Below are positions 14,193-14,236 of a stretch of DNA of 14,236 nt, one piece after another. The DNA comes from Acidobacteriaceae bacterium (GTDB taxonomy: Bacteria > Acidobacteriota > Terriglobia > Terriglobales > Acidobacteriaceae). Each line of letters starts with the position of its first letter. The first letter of the stretch is position 1. The notes below the pieces were generated by a model, which saw nothing but the letters and a program-made list of their open reading frames with translations, was not told the DNA's origin and searched no databases. The stretch covers positions 1-14,236 of the forward strand of contig JARLFX010000379.1 in the NCBI GenBank assembly GCA_031296355.1. Direction: 5' to 3'. The translations under genes were made by a program, and so were the position numbers.

Positions 14193-14236
14193 GTACTAAC
14201 TTTGGGCTCTCTGATTGACGCGACGCGACAATCAGG
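14101..14236. repeat. Repeat-rich element end interrupting tnpA
   Basis: Immediately beyond the tnpA break, CGCGACAATCTGGATGAG (14101-14118) is repeated as CGCGTCAATCAGGATGAG (14124-14141), matching at 16/18 positions with a 23-bp period. A third copy, CGCGACAATCAGG, ends the window (14224-14236). GATTGACGC occurs in the opposite orientation at 14166-14174 and 14213-14221. Positions 14211-14235 form a near-perfect 25-bp palindrome. Multiple short transposase-binding repeats at an element end resemble IS21-type ends. The rest of the element is outside the window. Confidence 0.55.

Noticed and set aside
14101..14236. Short repeats at the right edge as a CRISPR array
   Set aside because: Spacing is irregular (23, then about 100 bp), copies occur in both orientations and no spacers of constant length are present.

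Overview
The window is high-GC DNA that looks alphaproteobacterial, most likely from the Rhodospirillales (Magnetospirillum, Azospirillum or Rhodospirillum-like). Three things suggest this: the codon and GC bias, TPR proteins fused to a GT9-like domain, and an interspersed palindromic repeat of a type common in alphaproteobacteria at 12905-12998. Species assignment from sequence alone is an inference.

Layout. (1) 1-115: the start of a serine recombinase gene of the IS607 type, running off the left edge, with nested short inverted repeats around its start codon. (2) 194-7509: a glycosylation block. It holds a GT-B glycosyltransferase (minus), an AT-rich intergenic island of about 28% GC, and three paralogous TPR-glycosyltransferase proteins. 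One paralog is on the minus strand, and two are on the plus strand with a 4-bp overlap. (3) 7604-10671: hldD, gmhA and hldE on the plus strand, the ADP-L-glycero-D-manno-heptose pathway without gmhB. (4) 10705-11840: an IS5-family (IS903-like) insertion sequence whose transposase is broken by one extra base. (5) 11892-12598: a VapBC toxin-antitoxin pair with a visible promoter. (6) 12599-13098: non-coding repeats, namely a four-copy motif array, an alphaproteobacterial palindromic repeat and a 99-bp MITE-like element. (7) 13098-14236: a resolvase missing its catalytic half, then the C-terminal end of a Tn3-family transposase cut off at 14100 by a different repeat-rich sequence.

How the genes work together. 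GmhA and HldE convert sedoheptulose-7-phosphate to ADP-D,D-heptose (a GmhB phosphatase is needed from elsewhere), and HldD epimerises it to ADP-L,D-heptose. The TPR proteins carry a C-terminal domain resembling heptosyltransferases of family GT9. The neighbourhood therefore suggests that ADP-heptose is made next to the enzymes that use it. TPR arrays commonly bind proteins, so the acceptor could be a protein such as flagellin or a surface protein. This is the most interesting hypothesis in the window, and it is an inference. The right third is a mobile-element scrapyard with a toxin-antitoxin pair in it. No tRNA, rRNA or CRISPR array was seen.
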